DNA from: Syntrophomonas sp. UBA5288
Lineage (GTDB): Bacteria > Bacillota > Syntrophomonadia > Syntrophomonadales > Syntrophomonadaceae
NCBI GenBank assembly: GCA_002408445.1
Contig: DHSK01000099.1
Location: forward strand, 14,206 to 23,276
DNA: 9,071 nucleotides
Direction: 5' to 3'
A program made the position numbers and the translations under genes. The notes below the pieces were generated by a model. That model ran no database searches. It worked only from the letters and a program-made list of their open reading frames with translations, and was not told where the DNA came from. Below are positions 5,424 to 9,071 of this stretch, piece after piece; within the stretch, counting starts at the first letter, position 1; every line of letters starts with the position of its first letter.

Positions 5424-8400
5424 GTGAGTTTAACACGGAGATTTAAGAACAGGAATTTATCTATTATTGTTACCATTATAATGATTATGGCGATGTTTCC
5501 ATCAATAGCGTTCGCGGCATCTCCGACTGATCTTGCCAACCATTGGGCCAAAGTTCAGGTTGGGGATTGGATGGATAAAGGTTTGGTAAACGGATATCCG
5601 GACGGAACTTTTAAGCCGGATAATAATATTACGCGGGCAGAGTTTATGGTAATAGTCAATGGGGCTTTCGGATATAAGGAGAAAGCAACTGTTGACTATA
5701 AAGATGTTACGGCAGACGCCTGGTATGCAGATGCTGTTGCCAAAGCTAAAGCGGCAGGTTATTTTACCGGGTATGCCGATGGTACAGCTAAGCCTGATAG
5801 CCCTATAAGCCGACAGGAAACGGCGGTTGTTATCATGAAGGTAAAAGGATTAACCCAAAATGAAAGCGCAGCAGCAAAATTTACCGATGCCGCCGGTATA
5901 TCTCAGTGGAGTAAAGGTGCCATCGGAGCAACAGTCACAGCTGGATTCATGAATGGATATCCTGATGGCTCGTTTAAAGCCAATAATCCCATCACCAGAG
6001 CAGAAGCAGTAGTAGCCTTAAGTAAAGCAATGAATAAACCGGCTCCCACTCCGGAAATTCCTGCTGATGATTCTAAAGTTTACGACCAGGCCGGCACCTA
6101 TGGACCAGCCACCGGGTCTATAACCGTTACTGGCGATGTAACTATAAAAGCCAAGGATGTTATCCTGCAAAATACCATCATCGAAGGTGATCTTACCATT
6201 GACAAAGCAGTCGGTGATGGCAATGTTACCTTGAAAAAAGTTGTCGTCAAAGGCAATACATATATCAATGGCGGAGGTACCAACAGTGTATATCTCATTG
6301 ATACCCAGACCGGGAAAACCTATGTTATCAAAGATAGTGGCCCGGTACGCATTGTTGCCTCCGGAACCTCCGATATTAATCAACTAATTGCCCAGTCCAG
6401 TGTAAAAGTTGAGGAAGCAGATTTAACTGGAAAAGGCTTTGAAGGCATCATAGTTGATAAAAAAGTCGATGGCAAAATAGAGATCAATCTGGTCAATGCC
6501 AAGGTGGATAATTTCCAGGTTAAAACCGAAGGGGTTACTGTAAATACTGATAACAACACCACCATAAGCACTCTGGTGGCCGACGCCAAAGTAGACGTCA
6601 CCGGAAAAGGAACTGTTCAACAGGCAACCATTAATGCTAGCGGCGTAACTTTCGAAACCAAACCCACCACTCAAACAGTTGCATCAGGGGTTAAAGAACC
6701 CACTGTAAATAAATCCAGCAGCGGTGGCGGCGGTGGTGGAGGGGGAAGCTCCACCGTAGCTGTAAGTGGTATTAGTGTGGATAAAACAGAAATGACCTTA
6801 TATGCCGGAGGAGCAACAGGAAAGATAACGGCAACAGTAAAGCCGACCGATGCCAGCAATAAGAAGGTTATTTGGAAGTCAGACAATGAAAAATTTGCAA
6901 CTGTTGATGCTAATGGGGTAGTAACACCAGTAGCAGCGGGAACAGCGACTATCACAGCAACCTCTGATGCGAATAGCAGTAAGTATGATAGCTGTGTGGT
7001 TACAGTAGTAAAGCCAACCGAAGCTAATTTTGTTCCAATCGGCAACGTAGGCATAGCTCCTGATACAGCAGGCGATGCGGCAGGCAAGATCTATGCCGAA
7101 TACAAACTGGTGGCAGGTGGAGAAAACATCTCCTTAGTTGAAGACAATATAAAATACATCAAAGTTAAAGTTGGTGAAGGGGATTGGCAAGACTTAACCG
7201 CTAATACCGATGCCACCCTGTGGTTTAACGTAGAAGCGACCCGAGGTGTGCGGGCGTATGAAGTTAAGACCAACGATGGTGACGTATACACTGCAACCTT
7301 AAATTGGGATAAAGAAATCAAGCCCGCTACTTGGGAATCGACTGGAGAGGAAGGAACTAGACCTGACACCAGCGATGCCTATGTGGAATACAAGCTAATG
7401 GCTGATAGCAAGCAAGTACCTCTTAAAGCCAGCGATGTTAAGCTAGTTGCCTTAAAAGACAAAGAGAAATGGGGCGCTAGAGAACTTAACACCGATCCGA
7501 CCCTATGGTTTAAGAAAGATAATGCTATAGGAAACTATGAGTATTTAATAGTAACAAACGATGTAACAATCTACAGGGCAACATTGGAGTGGCAGGGCGG
7601 AGATGTATATACAGCCCTTGCTGAAATAAATGATTACCTGACATCGGAGAAATACGTCTATGCTAATGCACCGAGAGCCTTAGAAGGCTACCTAACCACA
7701 TTAGGCATAAATGTAGGTGCTAAAAGCGACTATGCCGCGCTTGATAAGATTGCGACTGGAGGAAAAAATAGAAAGACAGCAGTATTCTATGATCTGAACA
7801 ACAACAAGCCGAATGAAGGTTACGACCTGGCTACCTTAACGACATACTTTAATGACATGGTAGCCACCAGATTGGTAACCGAAGAATCAATGGACTTGGT
7901 GAACAATGCCAAGAATATTGGAGCCCTTAACGGCATCTCTTATGTGACCATGCTGTTAGAGAGATTCCAGACGGTAAGTTACAGAACCCATTCAGACATA
8001 CCGGTTGCAGATAAGGTAAGCATACTGCAGGATCTAGTAGACAGATACGAAGCATTAGGTGCAGACGGCAGAGTAGCAGTACTGACGGAAATCATTGGAA
8101 TAAGGGATAGCAATACTGATAAACAATTTGCTAGATCACAACATACAACTGAGGCTCTTGCTGCAGCTCTGACAAAAATAGAAACAGAAATCAATAACAG
8201 ATTAACTATTACCAGCGTAACTATAGCTGATAATAAAGCCTATGCCAGCACAGCTGCCGGGACAGTTCGAGTATTGGGCTATGGAGTAGGAATTAACCTT
8301 GATGCGGTAAATAAAGGAAAGAAAATAAGTGATACGACAAGCATAGTAATAGAGCTTTATAAGGGTGATACCTTATTAGGCCAACAAAGCTTTAACGAGG

Positions 8401-9071
8401 CAGGCTACAGTAAACACGGCGGAGCAAGCCAAACCAGTGGAACCATTGATGCTGGTGGCCAATATAAAGCCACTAGCTGGGATAACAGTTGGTCTGCAAA
8501 AATAAACGACATACCGGATAAAGCGGTTGCAACAGTTCAATACGATGACGGAACGGCAACAGCAGAAAAGGCCCTGAGCTTTACCGAAGAACAGACCAAT
8601 ATATTCTCTGCAGCGCAAGCAGTCCACGCACTGTTTGAGGACGTATTTGCTGAGGAATCGGCGTTAGCATTAAAAGAGGGCGTAAATCAAGATGATATCA
8701 ATGCAGCTTCAGCATTAGTTAAAGCGGTAACACTTAATACAACTCAAAACAAGGCCGTATTAGAAGAACTGATAACCAAAGCCGGGACCTTACTGGGTGG
8801 AGACCAGAAAACCGGCCAAGAAACAAACATCCAAATGATGCAAGCTCCTATAATGAATGCCGAAGACCCAGTGGCAGAAGAATCCTTACAAACAGAAGAT
8901 GAAATTGAAGTTGCCCCAGAGGAGGCAAATGGAAACGATGAAATGACTACTGAGGCAGTAGTTGAAAATGAAGCGAATGAAGAAGCAATAGTAGAAGTTG
9001 ATGAGGCGCAAGCGGAAGAAGATGAAGAAGTTGCAGTAGAAGCAGAAAAAGCCGAAGATATCAGTGAAGGA
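5424..9071 (+). CDS. S-layer homology (SLH) domain surface protein, 3' end beyond the window
   Basis: The frame is open for 1216 codons to the last base, so the protein is C-terminally incomplete here. Residues 1-31 are a signal peptide: a basic start (LTRRFKNRN), a hydrophobic core, and cleavage near AFA. Three SLH domains follow at about 36-84, 90-143 and 152-205. Each has the W...G...GY.DG.F.P...ITRAE pattern (GYPDGTFKPDNNITRAEF in the first, ISRQE in the second), which binds pyruvylated cell-wall polymers. Residues about 215-430 are beta-rich and repetitive. A G8 linker (434-441) leads to a BIG2/Ig-like domain (about 448-529) with VSGISVDKTEMTLYAGG and VVTPVAAGTATITATS. Two copies of an unnamed repeat follow (557-628 and 653-723), then a mainly helical segment (about 725-925), a beta-rich segment (927-1052), more helix, and a strongly acidic tail from 1144. 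It is exported and wall-anchored by its N-terminus. It could be the main S-layer protein or a minor one; no enzymatic motif is visible. Confidence 0.93.
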   Translation, partial: MSLTRRFKNRNLSIIVTIIMIMAMFPSIAFAASPTDLANHWAKVQVGDWMDKGLVNGYPDGTFKPDNNITRAEFMVIVNGAFGYKEKATVDYKDVTADAWYADAVAKAKAAGYFTGYADGTAKPDSPISRQETAVVIMKVKGLTQNESAAAKFTDAAGISQWSKGAIGATVTAGFMNGYPDGSFKANNPITRAEAVVALSKAMNKPAPTPEIPADDSKVYDQAGTYGPATGSITVTGDVTIKAKDVILQNTIIEGDLTIDKAVGDGNVTLKKVVVKGNTYINGGGTNSVYLIDTQTGKTYVIKDSGPVRIVASGTSDINQLIAQSSVKVEEADLTGKGFEGIIVDKKVDGKIEINLVNAKVDNFQVKTEGVTVNTDNNTTISTLVADAKVDVTGKGTVQQATINASGVTFETKPTTQTVASGVKEPTVNKSSSGGGGGGGGSSTVAVSGISVDKTEMTLYAGGATGKITATVKPTDASNKKVIWKSDNEKFATVDANGVVTPVAAGTATITATSDANSSKYDSCVVTVVKPTEANFVPIGNVGIAPDTAGDAAGKIYAEYKLVAGGENISLVEDNIKYIKVKVGEGDWQDLTANTDATLWFNVEATRGVRAYEVKTNDGDVYTATLNWDKEIKPATWESTGEEGTRPDTSDAYVEYKLMADSKQVPLKASDVKLVALKDKEKWGARELNTDPTLWFKKDNAIGNYEYLIVTNDVTIYRATLEWQGGDVYTALAEINDYLTSEKYVYANAPRALEGYLTTLGINVGAKSDYAALDKIATGGKNRKTAVFYDLNNNKPNEGYDLATLTTYFNDMVATRLVTEESMDLVNNAKNIGALNGISYVTMLLERFQTVSYRTHSDIPVADKVSILQDLVDRYEALGADGRVAVLTEIIGIRDSNTDKQFARSQHTTEALAAALTKIETEINNRLTITSVTIADNKAYASTAAGTVRVLGYGVGINLDAVNKGKKISDTTSIVIELYKGDTLLGQQSFNEAGYSKHGGASQTSGTIDAGGQYKATSWDNSWSAKINDIPDKAVATVQYDDGTATAEKALSFTEEQTNIFSAAQAVHALFEDVFAEESALALKEGVNQDDINAASALVKAVTLNTTQNKAVLEELITKAGTLLGGDQKTGQETNIQMMQAPIMNAEDPVAEESLQTEDEIEVAPEEANGNDEMTTEAVVENEANEEAIVEVDEAQAEEDEEVAVEAEKAEDISEG
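6723..6746 (+). repeat. Octaglycine-coding linker
   Basis: Eight consecutive glycine codons (residues 434-441), flanked by serines, form a flexible hinge between the beta-rich region after the SLH domains and the BIG2 domain. The codons vary in their third base, so the tract is not a simple trinucleotide repeat. Confidence 0.85.
7092..7307 (+). repeat. Tandem protein repeat, copy A (S-layer protein residues 557-628)
   Basis: It starts at YAEYKLVAGG and contains LTANTDATLWF, YEVKTNDGDVYTATLNW and 71 residues between the first Tyr and last Trp. The same landmarks recur 96 residues later. A preceding stretch (about 533-556) may belong to the same unit. Confidence 0.75.
7380..7592 (+). repeat. 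Tandem protein repeat, copy B (S-layer protein residues 653-723)
   Basis: It starts at YVEYKLMADS and shows LNTDPTLWF and YLIVTNDVTIYRATLEW, with 70 residues from the first Tyr to the last Trp. Shared positions with copy A are YxEYKL, T(D)xTLWF, TND, Y-x-ATL-x-W. Identity is moderate, so the duplication is old. The preceding WESTGEEGTRPDTSD probably corresponds to the stretch ahead of copy A. I do not recognise the domain; an Ig-like beta sandwich is a guess from the alternating hydrophobic pattern. Confidence 0.75.
8853..9071 (+). other. Acidic, low-complexity tail coding region
   Basis: Residues 1144-1216 of the S-layer protein are dominated by Glu, Asp, Ala and Val (for example EEAIVEVDEAQAEEDEEVAV) with very few basic residues. 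The DNA is correspondingly rich in GAA and GAT codons. The tail continues past the window. Such stretches may bind divalent cations or act as a spacer; the sequence does not decide. Confidence 0.8.

Noticed and set aside
5219..5551. 110-codon minus-strand frame over the divergent region and S-layer signal peptide
   Set aside because: It would overlap the regulator's promoter and the S-layer start, and shows no ribosome binding site or domain.
6671..7087. 138-codon minus-strand frame opposite the S-layer gene, with a run of prolines
   Set aside because: The prolines are the complement of the octaglycine linker codons; the sense strand encodes a coherent SLH/BIG2 protein.

Overview
The window looks like chromosomal DNA from an anaerobic, low-to-moderate GC Firmicute, probably of the Syntrophomonas or butyrate-metabolising Clostridia type. 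Three things suggest this: a butyryl-CoA/acetoacetyl-CoA type beta-oxidation gene set, strong purine-rich Shine-Dalgarno sites, and a large SLH-domain envelope protein with a short Gram-positive style signal peptide. The genus is an inference from gene content, not something the sequence proves.

Left part (about 1-4530, all on +). A crotonase/enoyl-CoA hydratase (477-1259), a thiolase (1298-2530) and a large two-part acyl-CoA dehydrogenase (2610-4448) are closely spaced and form one operon. It ends at a long, nearly perfect hairpin at 4471-4524. Together the enzymes cover three of the four steps that interconvert a short-chain acyl-CoA and acetyl-CoA. The missing step is 3-hydroxyacyl-CoA dehydrogenase. 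Just upstream of the crotonase lies a short ORF whose last 28 or so residues look like the C-terminus of exactly that enzyme, joined to unrelated sequence. The operon therefore appears to have lost its first gene, leaving a stump.

Middle part (about 4530-5423). A 160-base AT-rich stretch with small dyads is followed by a doubtful 61-residue ORF (4693-4878, +). Next is a small XRE-family regulator on the minus strand (4826-5206). Its promoter is unusually readable: a -35/-10 pair with 17-base spacing sits so close to the ATG that the message should be leaderless, and a TTGTAC-N9-GTACAA dyad covers the core promoter. The 217-base divergent region to the S-layer gene holds a second dyad and one or two very short ORFs with good ribosome binding sites.

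Right part (5424-9071, +, open at the window end). One giant reading frame of at least 1216 codons encodes an exported S-layer-homology protein. In order it has a signal peptide, three SLH domains, a beta-rich region, an eight-glycine linker, a BIG2/Ig-like domain, two copies of a roughly 96-residue repeat I cannot name, helical and beta-rich segments, and a very acidic tail. No stop codon occurs before the window ends.

I see no rRNA, tRNA, CRISPR array, complete insertion sequence or phage module. The points most worth a second look are the truncated dehydrogenase stump, the regulator/S-layer divergent control region, and the unnamed tandem repeat and acidic tail of the S-layer protein.
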